A DNA stretch of 43,311 nucleotides, taken from assembly GCA_900088475.1 (NCBI GenBank), contig FLMG01000904.1, forward strand, positions 70,779 through 114,089, read 5' to 3'. Shown here piece by piece: positions 26,381 through 36,500 of the stretch (position 1 is its first letter; each line of letters starts with the position of its first letter). The position numbers and the translations under genes are program-made. The DNA is from Hyphochytrium catenoides (taxonomy: Eukaryota > Sar > Hyphochytriomycetes > Hyphochytriales > Hyphochytriaceae). Under the pieces are notes generated by a model, which searched no databases, had not been told where the DNA came from, and worked only from the letters and a program-made list of their open reading frames with translations.

Positions 26381-27576
26381 ATGGGAGGGTCAAAGAAGAA
26401 GCGTGGGGCCGCTTCCAGGGCTAAGAAGAAAACGTCAAAAGAGGGCAAGGATGCACAGTCTGCCATGCATGAAGGAGGACCATCTCCCTCAACAGTCTTC
26501 GCGCCCTCTCTCGCCTCATTTTTTCCTCGCAAAAGACAAATCGCTCAACGAGCCGCTGTCTTGGTTGAGGACAAGATACCTCCCACGGGAGAAGAGCCGA
26601 GTCCAAGCGACTACGAACCTTCTAGTGGAACAATATCTGCATCAGCCCAACAAGGAGCAGACGTAGTGGCTAGGGAAAAGTTCACCTTTGACTTCGCATT
26701 CGACGGTAAGAGGCTTTGCCTTCTATAAGCCTTGTGACGGTCTAGACGCGCCTCTTCTATCATTATTCTCCTCTCAGTGGGTGTCTTCCACAGCTAGCTA
26801 GTCCTCGTTCTACACATGGACTCTTGAGCCCCCCTCCCCCCCACAAATTTACCGTGCCGCTCAATTTATAGTGCTACCTTGATTGCTTGAGCTCAGGCAA
26901 CCTCACCCTAATGAGTCGTTCTGATCGGTCTCAACCTCCTATTGCTGGACTTTGGCTTGAGCTGACTGTACATTGCTCCTCCAAATGCTCATTCAATTAT
27001 GTAGACGGCGGTGAAGAGGGTGTCGGACAAGAGATTCCTGTAGCTGGAGAGGAACAACTAAAGAGGGAAGTTGAGGAACCTAAAGAACAAAGTGCAGTCC
27101 ACAATGACGGGCCCTCTTCAACCAGCAGGAAGAAACGGAACAGATCACGCAAGAAGGGGACGTCTCGTCTTCCTACCCCTGAAGAAGGGCAAAAGGATAC
27201 AATAGACGATGCTGCTGCGTCCTTTCTCCGGAGCCTATCTCTGTCTGTTAAGCCAAAGCAGGAGCTGCCGACAACAAAGGAACAAGTGGAGGAAAGTTCT
27301 GATGGTACCAAAGATGAGAAGATCACTTCATTAGTGAATCCCAGTAACGCCAAGAAGAAAGCAAAGAAGAAGGTGAAGAAGGAGACGCAGAAGGAACTGG
27401 CTTCCCTAGGTGACACCAACTTTGTGAAACTAGTAGGCAAGCGACCGCCTAAAGTCAGCAGTGAAGTGGAGAGATTGCGCATGCGTTATCGCAAGCGGCG
27501 CCCAGAGACAGCAGAAGTCAATGAGCATGACGCCGGAACGCCGGACTCCGCGTTTTCCTTCAACTTTGCGGTCTAG
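26381..27576 (+). CDS. Lysine-rich basic protein, family not recognised
   Basis: Two exons, 26381-26705 and 27005-27576, give about 298 residues. The start ATG sits in a good context (GCCATGG). Lys/Arg clusters (GGSKKKRGAASRAKKKTSK, SRKKRNRSRKKG, KKKAKKKVKKE) suggest nuclear or nucleolar location. Exon 1 ends with KFTFDFAFD and the protein ends AFSFNFAV, a repeated F-[TS]-F-[DN]-F-A pattern. The middle part is acidic and Ser/Glu-rich. No enzyme motif is visible. The intron is 299 bp, the longest internal one assigned here, and most of it is open in the frame of exon 2, so intron retention or a different acceptor is possible. Confidence 0.65.
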
Positions 27577-28276
27577 TTACGTGGAGGATAGTGAGAGCGT
27601 TGAAGAGTCACCAATGGCAGAACTGTCAACCAGGTAGAGCGGAAGAGATTCCATGGCCATTTAGTCCCAAAACTACGTTTAGCAGCTATTTATTAAGATC
27701 TACAGCGCCAACATTACTTTATTCAACATGTTCCTCCTAGACTGTGGGCTGCGGTGCTGAGCGAAAGAAGGCAAGGCGATTGATAGAGGAGAGTGTATCA
27801 GTCTGTACTTACTAATAATTGGACGGATTATTCACCAGCTATCCTTGTGACTTGACTGACAGTCAGAGAGCCACAGTGGCCGGTGAGGCCGTGGAAGCAG
27901 ATGGGGACGGAGAGTAGCAATCGAAAGCTAATAAGCTCCCTAGAAAGGACCACGGTCGGTGGTCTCGCTAATGGAGTTTGGGCAAACTATAGGAATAAAT
28001 AGTAGTCCTGCCCTCAACCCTGAGGGTGGAGAATGCAGGAGGTAATAGCAGACAAGAAGGACCAGGCAGCTTGGTGGGACGCCTCGGTCCTTCTGGGGTA
28101 ATGTTTCAGGTAAGAGTATCAGACAGACCAAAGAAAGGGTGCGACTACCGCGAGACTCATTGGGGACAGCATAGGATGAGAAGATAGAGAAGACGAAGAG
28201 GTGCAAGAGCTTTCACTAAACCCCGGGCAAAGATGAAGTCATATAGACTTTTGTGCCGTTGCGTCCGTCATACTCT
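27577..28276. other. Convergent intergenic region
   Basis: This lies between the 3' ends of the lysine-rich gene (+) and the MYB gene (-). No gene is seen. The frame at 27940-28206 (-) has no recognisable features. Confidence 0.35.
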
Positions 28277-30186
28277 TCAAAGGCCCAGGTGATCTGGCTG
28301 TTGTCGTTCCGCCTTTTCTGGTAGCAGCCCCATGTCCACACCCCAGCCGTCACTAGTCCAGTTATCCGACTTATTTATCAGGGACAGGCATGGAGAGAAG
28401 CCAAAGCCACTTTCAACTGCCTCTGAGCTCTTAAGGTTCTTCGTATGAACCTTAAGCTTTTGTCCTTGCGTATCCCCTCTTGTGTCACTCCATTCCTTGC
28501 CACCCGAAGACCCTCCCTCTTGCCCCACCGCGCGTTGCTCGCCTGCGTTACTTGTGTGAGAATCGGTAGCAAAAGATGCGCTAGCTGCATTTGCTGAAGT
28601 GCCGGAAAAGTTGAAGAGTGGATCATTGGCCCAGTTGAGAGGACTAAGCGGCCATAGAGACATGTTGCCCTGCATACCGCTGAAACGAAAGTTTGCGCTA
28701 GGAGATGCCAGGGGAGAAAGGAGCATGGGGCTCAGAGCTAAGGGACTAAGACGCGGATTGCCAGGACTTGCAAATAGAGGAGACATTACAGCAGGCTCTG
28801 CCTTATCGAAGATGCTGTGAAGGCTGGTGTCAATTGTAATCCCTTTCGCGCTCCCAATCGCCTTAAAGCCCCTCGGAGGTTTGGGTGCATTCAACTGCTG
28901 CAGCTTGACAGTCTGTTGCTGCAGCTGTGGCCGCTGTGGTTGGTTACCAGCAGATGACGCCTTCGTACCCGTCATTGAAAGCAATGGGTTTTGATAGGAA
29001 AAGGGTAACGCAGTTGAGGGTCGAGGATTCCTATTCGCGTTTATGCTAGAACTGATGGGGACAATGGACGCGGTTACCCCAGGGGTTTCTTGTTCAGCCT
29101 TAGTCTTTTTCCTGGGCTGAGTGCTAGTCTCCTTGCCAGCAGCCGCCGCTGCCCTGGAAGCTTCATATGTCTTGTATACTAAACTGGCAGGAATGGGATC
29201 ACCATCACGCTTACCCCGTCCTTTACCACGCGATCTTGACAAGCCCGGCTTACCGTTCTGCACCAAGCATCGATTGGCAAAGGAGTTCCAACGGTTCTTG
29301 ACGGCATTTTCACTACGACCAGGTAGAGCCTGCGCAATCTTACACCACTGATTGCCCAACTTTTGATGCTGTTCCAAAAGAACGCGCTCCTCCTCCTCGG
29401 TCCATTCGCCTTTGTTAACGTCAGGCGAAAGGTGGTTTACCCACCTTTCCCTGCACTGTTTACCGGTCCTCCCAGGGACAAACTGGGCTAGTGTAGACCA
29501 CTTCTTGGGACCATTGATCCGGACTAGCTCAATGACCAAGCCGTCTTCATCAGCAGTCCATGGACCTTTCTTATGCATTTTGCTAACGGTGCTAGCCCAA
29601 CGCTTTTCACACTCTTCTGGGGTCACTTTCTGACAGTTTTGCCCAGACGTGACAAAATCTGCGACCGCACCCCAGTCGTTGCCGTTCTTAAGTACGGCAT
29701 CGCGCAGTCGGCTGTCCTCAACATCTGTCCATGAACGTTCCTCACTTGATTGGGAGACTGCATGCTGCTCCCCTTTTCCTAAATTTGAAAACTTAGTACG
29801 CCATCAGACCGTCCTATAATTGTCTATGTCTTACCTAAGACCGGGACCTTCTTGAATAGGGTAGATGCCTGCATGGGAAGTTTCGTTTCAGCCTTTGCTC
29901 CCTTTTGTGGTGGCCGTGCGGGAAAGGTCTGGGCTGGGTTGTGGCCCTGTTGCCCCGATAGAAGCTTTGCAAAAGGCGACTTTCCCGTAGACTCCATCTC
30001 TGTCTTGGGAACAGCAGACGGTGGTCTATGTTCTTGCGCAGAATGACCAGTGAAATCCATCACTTCTTTGCCTCCAAGTTCATTGCTCTGCAAGCTCCCT
30101 CTAAAATCCCCACCCTCTGTCACGTCAGTATATAGTAATTGTGGTCTGGAAGATTGGGCAGATTGCCGGGCGATAGTTTCGTTCAT
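28277..30186 (-). CDS. Three-repeat MYB (R1R2R3) transcription factor
   Basis: Exon 1 is 30186-29835 and exon 2 is 29778-28277, in frame for 617 residues. R1 starts near residue 134 (SWTDVEDSRLRDAV..DWGAVADFV), R2 near 191 (GPWTADEDGLVIELV..GRTGKQCRERW) and R3 near 243 (GEWTEEEERVLLEQH..GRSENAVKNRWNSF). The tryptophan spacing is that of c-MYB/MYB3R proteins. R1 is degenerate and carries a short insertion before its last helix (TSGQNCQKVTPEEC). The C-terminal 320 residues are disordered, rich in Ser, Pro, Ala and Gln, with repeated L-S-P (LSPLALSPMLLSPLASPS), which could be proline-directed kinase sites. 3R-MYBs usually control G2/M genes in plants and protists; that role is inferred. Confidence 0.9.
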
Positions 30187-32570
30187 GATCCTTTTGCCTA
30201 TTGCAAAAACATGCGCTGCTCTTAATATTTCTATAGTGATTATATGTCCTTTAGGTGAGATGCTGACTCCTTACCTGCGACTTGATGTCCCGCTGGTGCT
30301 ATTGAAGTGACCTCTAACAGTGTTAACCCCCAACAGGACTAGTCATAGAACCTGGCTGACCTTGTCGCCAAAACCGGTCATATAGGCGTCTTCCCGCAAG
30401 ATACAGCCCTGAAAGATTGGAAGATGAGTCCAAATCTCACCCCTTCGGCTGCCAACCAAAGTTGAGTTTCAGGGCTACTGGCATTGATCAGAGGGCATAG
30501 GTTGCTCGAGCTAACTCTACTGGTAGATTGACTGTTATAGCTGAGAAGCTTCCGTTAAGCCAGACACAGAGGTCCCAGGCGGCACAGAACCAGACAGCTA
30601 ACTGCAACGAGAGTGATCAAGATTTGGGGCAGGAGGACGCGCGGCTCCATGTGCAAGCGGTCCCGCCCTCTCCCCTCTTCCTTGATTCCTTTCTCTCCTG
30701 TCTCTTCCTCTCGCTTTCCGGTTCTTCCCGGTTTTCCCTCGTCCTCTCTTATGCGTGGCGCAGCTTCTGTCCCCAGCCCTCATTGGCTTCCTTCCCCAAG
30801 CGCTACTCTTGACCTCTGCCTGGTGCAAGAGCCAGCAGGAGAGCATGAGGAAGGAGGCTCCCGGGCTCAGCAGCAGCCCTGACTCTCAGAGCCGTGGACT
30901 GGCCTTGCCCCTTCATTGAGGCGGAAAGTAGATGACGCTTCATGGCAGACTCACCCATCCACCTAACAAACCCAGTCATCGTTTACGAAAGGGCATCTAT
31001 AGTTTTACACCTCAGTTGGGATCAAACACAGACGAGAGGGCAGGTTGAGGTTCATGTGGGTTTGTTTGAGCAGTGGAGGGCTGGCAGTAATAATATCTAT
31101 CCTGCCTCTGTCTAGATGTATGGTATCTCGCATTACAGTAAACAGAAGCTTGTGACCAGCCAGAGGGCTTCTGAAGGAGAAGGCCACGATTGCGGACTCT
31201 GGAAGCCACTTGTAACAGTTAGGACAATCAGCTTGTAGCAAGAGACTCCGTAAAGCTGGATATCATTGTTCTGCATAGTGAAGCTTGTTTTGGCATTATT
31301 CCGGATCATGTTTCGAGACAGGATGTGAAGCATCAAAGCATTGTTGCTAAAAGGGGCGGAGGCCCCGCGTCAGGGTAGAGGCGTTTGTCACATAAAAGCT
31401 CCGGTTGTATGGCATGACGAACGGACAGTAGGGGGGAGTACGCACCCCTGCTATGACGGAGACTCTTTCAGCACCTCCTCCATGTGTCCCTACAGAACCC
31501 TTCCAACGTTCCTGACAGGAATGTCCAAATCAGAGATTAGTAGTCCTTTGGCACCTCCCATTGGGGATACGGTGTGATGGAGGATGTCGAAGAAAGAAGG
31601 ACGAAAGGGCATGATGGGGCTCTGTCACACAGAACAAGGCGAAACTGCCAAGAATGAGGAGAGAGGCAAATACTCTTCATCTCTTCTCGCTTGCTCTTTC
31701 TCTCTCTCTTCAGCCCATTATCCCTATGTCAAACACTCATCTGTCTCGCTCGCATTGATCTCTCTTTCTCTCTACCATCAACTTTCCTTCCAGTTCTGAC
31801 TCTCTCTCCCTTGTGTCTGCCTCTGCACTTGTACAGAAGAATGACATCGGAAAGGATCTGGAGGCATCGCATTGCCTTGATATCTCTGCTCGCACATTGC
31901 ACAGATGCCCTCCGAGAAGTAGTTCCTGGTGCCTGATTGTCCGCACCCACCAGCAGCACCGTCTCAGTGTGGTTCCCTTTCCCTTTTATGGACTGTGGCA
32001 CTTGTCACACTTTACCCATCTTTCCATGATGCTCCCTCGACTGCTTGTCTGGTGAGAGCTGTCTTATCCCTTGTACGCAGTCAGAGATTGGCTAGGTTGT
32101 CTCCCTTCCTCAAGGTGTTACTTTCGTACTCTAGTGGCGCGCGGATAATGATTGGACAGGTGATGAGAGACAAGCGCCTCGCAATCATTCTGGTTCGGAC
32201 AATGAGTCTATTGAGAGCTGAGGCAATGCATAGATGCATAACCTGTCGGAAGAATAACGTGAAAGAGACAGGTTTCATTGACTGACTTTATTTAGGAGCT
32301 GAAGCATTTCGTAGGGCCTTGAAAAAGTAGCACTGAGAAGCCCTCGCTCGTGTTTCAGTTTAAGGACATCAGCTATTCTTTTTGCAGATCACCATCTGCA
32401 CACTTCGTATAAGAAACAGAAGCTTCCCTTGAATCCTAGGCTCATGTACAGAAGCTAGTCGCTTTCCGAATAATACTTAAAGAGGCATCGCGCCGCAGGT
32501 TCTGTCACACGCACGTGTGTCAAAGACTGGATTGTTTAATTGAGTACTTGGTTGAGCTTGATGATTTGTC
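30187..32570. other. Gene-poor region between MYB and A9-domain genes
   Basis: No gene is supported. Two pyrimidine-rich stretches (about 30658-30755 and 31676-31810) resemble promoter or leader sequence. The MYB promoter should lie at the left end. No tRNA-like cloverleaf was found by eye. Confidence 0.35.
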
Positions 32571-34909
32571 TCAAACTTGACCGTTGCTTGGTGAAAATAC
32601 CTCAGTTACCGGAGTAGCAGACCTGGGACTTTCTGCTGGGCTTGAACTGCCTCTTCCCGAATGAAGCTTTCGACGGCTTAGCTCCTCCGACTGCCATCGA
32701 ATTGTCCTCATGTACTCTGCCTTTTCCTGCTCCCATGCCCGTTGCTTATTCTGAAGATCTCTGAGTGCGGCCTCTCGCTCGGATGTAGCTGTAACTAGCT
32801 GAGACAGAACATCTGCTACCCCGTCCGCAACGCGCGTCGAGAGTTCGGCCTCGGTGTCCACCTCTTTTGTTTGTAGCTGGAACTTGAGTTGGTTCACCTC
32901 GCCCTCCAGCCTCTGAATTTGCTGTCGTTGTAGCTCTAATAAATCTAACTTTAGCTCAGTTGGCATTCCTTCTGACGAGCCATCCCGTGCTCTGACCTCA
33001 CCACTATGGTGGATAGCCTTTTCCAACTCTAGAGCATCACTATTCGGCAGACGACGCATGTCGGTGCAGCTTTGACTAGCTGCGATAAGTTCATCAACGT
33101 CCGACAGTAAAGTGCTGGAAATCGGTATAGCGCCCTCCTCTTCACATTCCGTCAAGCCACTAAGGGACACGCAGCTGGAGCTGGGAACAATGTCTTCACT
33201 CACCGTGCCGCTTTTCAAAAGAGAGTGTTCAGTTGAATGCACCGTGATATCGCTACTGAGAGCTGGGCCAAATCGGTCCACCTCACGCCGAGACCCTTTT
33301 CCTTGTTTGGAGGGAGACTGCAGGGAAGTTGTTGACCAAGGTAGCTTAACCTGAGGAAGTAGTGGTTTGTTAGGTTAGTTCTACTGCCAACTAGTAAAAA
33401 GGACCGAAACTTCTTACACTTTCAAGCAGGATTGCTGGGTCTGGAGCTTCTATAGGCGTGTTCTCGCCAGCTGGCGGCACCGTAGATCCGTCCCAGGCCT
33501 CCAGTCCCTCTGGTAAAGCACCACTTTGAACTGCCTTCATCCTTTCAAGCCAACGGTCCCTAAAGGCCCGAATGACACAGGCGATAACATCACGTGTCTT
33601 CGTATCTGTCACCATGAGCTCCACATACTTGTAGGCATCGAAGTATATGGTAATCTTGCGACAATTCTCCGGATGAAGAATCACCTAGAGGAACAGTATT
33701 AGAGCCTTGTTATGTCTCCGTCCTCTTGATCTCACCCTTGTCGTGCAATACCTTGACGTCCTCTGTGTATTTGCTTTCCATTGGGGGTATGAGAGCATCC
33801 TGTGCTGCCAGGCGGATCCGGCGATAGTCACAGATAATGCTCCAGCTAACATTTTCCAAGGGCATAGGAGGGCCTGCATTGCCAGTCGAGGTCTCGGATA
33901 AAGAGGTGCTCGTGCCACTTAGAGCTTTCCCTTGAACCGGCCTCTTGTCGTCCTTCCCTTGTGACAATCTATCTTCCTGTAAAGTTCTCATGCCCTATAA
34001 TGGACAAAGCAAAGGTCAGCCTTTTTATCACATTAAAGGGGACATGGAGCTATGAAAAGAGAGGAACTTACTAGAAAGAGGGCCGACTTTTGGCATACGG
34101 CATCCTCGACTCGAGAGCGCACTTCAGGGTCTGCAGGAGAGGTAGTGAGTAGGGGTTGGCCCTCTACTCATAAAAGAAGCGTTTGATCGAAGGTCTCCTT
34201 ACCGACAACAATAGGTCCTACCTCGGCAAAGCGCGTTTTATCCTGCATTTCTAGCTCCTTGCTGACGATATCAGTAGGAGCGCATCTTGCCAAAATGCAG
34301 GAGCCAATGTCGTCTGCGGAGGGCTGATACCAAGGCCCCGTAAGAGCTAGCGGGAGTTACCGCGAAATTGTTAGCTGGACAAGACGATCAAAGGGTACAT
34401 CGCCTTCACCTACTTTCCAACTGGGTAAAATTGTCAGTGTTGGGGCAAGACCGGTACCACTGAAGCTCCACCCCTTCCTCTTTCGGGCTAAGAACACCCC
34501 CAGAGGACGTGGCGACCAGGACTTGAGAGCTTACTGGGCCCCCTTGGATGGTGAAATTATCCAAGACGAGCTTCAGTCTCTCTCTTCTGGAGGCAAGTTC
34601 TTGCTGTTGGGCAATCGAAGCAGTGTCTTGGAACGTAGCCTGGTAAGGGTACTCCGCAGTGCTGCTTCGTACGCCCAGGTCATCAGTAGTATAGGAAACC
34701 ATCTTTTGAAGTGCACCAGGGTCAGACGGGCGTCGGCTTGCACGAGTCCCACCGATGGTGGAAGAGATGCTATGTCTCTTTGGAGAGCCCATAGTGGCGT
34801 ATGACCTTGGAGGTTTTCCTTGATTCTTCCAGCCCCGGGCGGTGGGGGAACCCGATAAGCTGACTTTGTCCAGAAAGGATTGACACTCACGTCCGGCATC
34901 GTCCTTCAT
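32571..34909 (-). CDS. A9-domain / PH-like / coiled-coil protein related to AIR9
   Basis: Six exons on the minus strand: 34909-34414, 34346-34203, 34130-34072, 33994-33752, 33684-33418, 33350-32571. They join to 662 residues. About 130-225 is an A9-type repeat: VELQWYRS, then GPWYQPSADDIGSCILARC and FAEVGPIVVDPEVRSRVEDA. About 285-405 resembles the conserved C-terminal region of AIR9 and its protist relatives: VSWSIICDYRRIRLAA, KITIYFDAYKYVELMVTD, then RDVIACVIRAFRDRW. About 500-640 is a coiled coil (LLELQRQQIQRLEGEVNQL; SEREAALRDLQNKQRAWEQE). Plant AIR9 is microtubule-associated, and A9 proteins also occur in trypanosomatids, oomycetes and Heterolobosea. The leucine-rich repeats and multiple A9 copies of plant AIR9 are absent, so this is a minimal form. 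A cytoskeletal role is inferred. A GTGAGT soon after the ATG could mark an extra intron. Confidence 0.75.
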
Positions 34910-36256
34910 GTTAGCAAATCCCTGAGCTTAGGCCGTTCAACCTAAGATGCTTGCTACGCTCTGGCAGTGGAAGGCTGTTACCCTACAAGTAGTTATCTAC
35001 ACACTGCCACTCAGCTGCCAATAGTGCGTCGTCAAGAAGGACTCCAGAGGCAAAGCGCGGTGGAAGGTTTGGTAGACCTGAGCAGTATGCTGGCCGGTGG
35101 TGGTAGGGAGAGTCTTATTTATGGTCTGCGCTTTTCTTTGGCTGTAGGCTTTGGTTTGCCACCCAGTGCCTTACTAAGAACATTTACTGGGATTAGCGCA
35201 AGCATAGGGGTCCTTCTCTTCGCTGACAAAAAGTGACTGGTGTTGCTTCCGGGTGTGTTACTTGGACCAACTCGTTGTCTCATCATCTAATTGCCTCTTT
35301 CTCATTCATCTCGCGTTTCCCGCTCACCGCTCTCTCTCTCCCCTTCCTCCCTCGACTTCCATCCCACGTCCTGTGGTGCGGCAGCATGAGATGGTTCCTC
35401 CTCTTGCCAGTTAGCCTAGGAACCCCTATCCGTCATCGCCATCATGTTGAAGCTCCATCACCTCCCAATCCCATGATTTATACTGCAGGCCGTCTCTCTG
35501 ACACGCTATAGACAACAATGGTGAAACAACAAAGAGACAGGAATATAAAATGTAACTAACCCAAGAGCTAGGTATTCAGAACGTTTACGGTTTACGTTGC
35601 AAACAAAAGCTCATATCGGTAGTCGGATCGGGAATAGGCTTTGCTGCCGTTGTCCATGGTGCGCAGTGGAGCTGTTTGGACAGAGGATTTGTGGCGGCAA
35701 AGTGGAATCTGTGAATGGCTTCTTTCATCATTCAATCTTCTCCTGCTGCGTGGGAGAACGACGCCGGCTGATGGAGTCAAGTCACCGTAGACATAGACGC
35801 CTGTCATAACGACGTAGTCTCTAGATCATCGCCAGCGGGCGTAGCTTTTTGCGACTAGCACTTGCTGTGTACCGCCCTTGTGTTCGGGCGTAGTCTTTGA
35901 TCTTCCTTGCCTTCGACACTATGAACGTCTGCATCGCCCGTACTTCCAATTTAACACCACAAATCCCCTGTCGAACAGTAACCCTGCACACCCATAGACC
36001 ACGGCATCGGAGAGTGAGGGGCTCAAGATCGCGAAGGGTACGACCTTTCAGGTGTGGGCTGAAGCTGAACGAAGGGTCAAAGACTACAGCGCGGGTACAC
36101 AGCGCGGGTACACCTATCTTTCAGAATAGCAAACGGTTGTGCACTTAACCAAAAAAACGTTACGCCGCGATGTTAGAGAGACCATGTAGTTGTGACAGGT
36201 GTCCACAGTATTTGCTTGAGTACGTATACTTCACATGAAGTCTACAGGCAGAAACA
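34910..36256. other. Gene-poor region
   Basis: No gene is supported. It contains a pyrimidine-rich stretch near 35290-35360 and an exact 13-bp tandem pair, ACAGCGCGGGTAC, at 36086-36111. Confidence 0.35.
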
Positions 36257-36398
36257 CATTATGACCCGAAATGGGTCACGATATGGAGGGAGAGGTCTCG
36301 CTCCAGGGCACTGAGGAAGGTATACTCTCCGCCACGGCCTCGGGAGGTACTTCACGAATATACTTCTTCCAGACACTGACCCATTTTGGGTCATAATG
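36257..36398. mobile_element. MITE-like element with 22-bp terminal inverted repeats
   Basis: A 142-bp segment bounded by 36257-36278 and 36377-36398, which are inverted copies with one mismatch in 22. Each end is itself a near palindrome (TGACCCA..TGGGTCA). No target-site duplication is clear. No transposase is encoded, so it would be non-autonomous. The ends could alternatively be a duplicated palindromic binding site. Confidence 0.5.
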
Positions 36399-36500
36399 AA
36401 GTTCTGCGTGTGCGTCCTTGTCCGAGGTATATTGCTGTGTGGTGCTGAGGAGAATGTACTCTCCGTCTACGGTCTCGTGGAGGTACTTCAAGGAACGTAT
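36311..36500. repeat. Diverged direct repeat of about 50 bp
   Basis: 36311-36360 and 36445-36500 share CTGAGGA, then ACTCTCCG, ACGG, CTCG and GGAGGTACTTCA in the same order with small indels. The first copy lies inside the MITE-like segment and the second just outside it, so the two structures formed at different times or the element is larger than its inverted repeats. Confidence 0.55.

Noticed and set aside
26997-27482. 161-codon minus-strand frame with apparent hydrophobic helices
   Set aside because: Antisense to lysine-rich coding; AAG/AAA codons read backwards give Phe and Leu and mimic membrane segments.
30528-30882. Plus-strand frames in the pyrimidine-rich stretch
   Set aside because: Low-complexity Ser/Phe/Leu translation of CT-rich DNA without other support.
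36276-36491. Minus-strand frame across the MITE-like element as a transposase remnant
   Set aside because: It has no transposase motif and runs across repeat copies that are not kept in the same frame.
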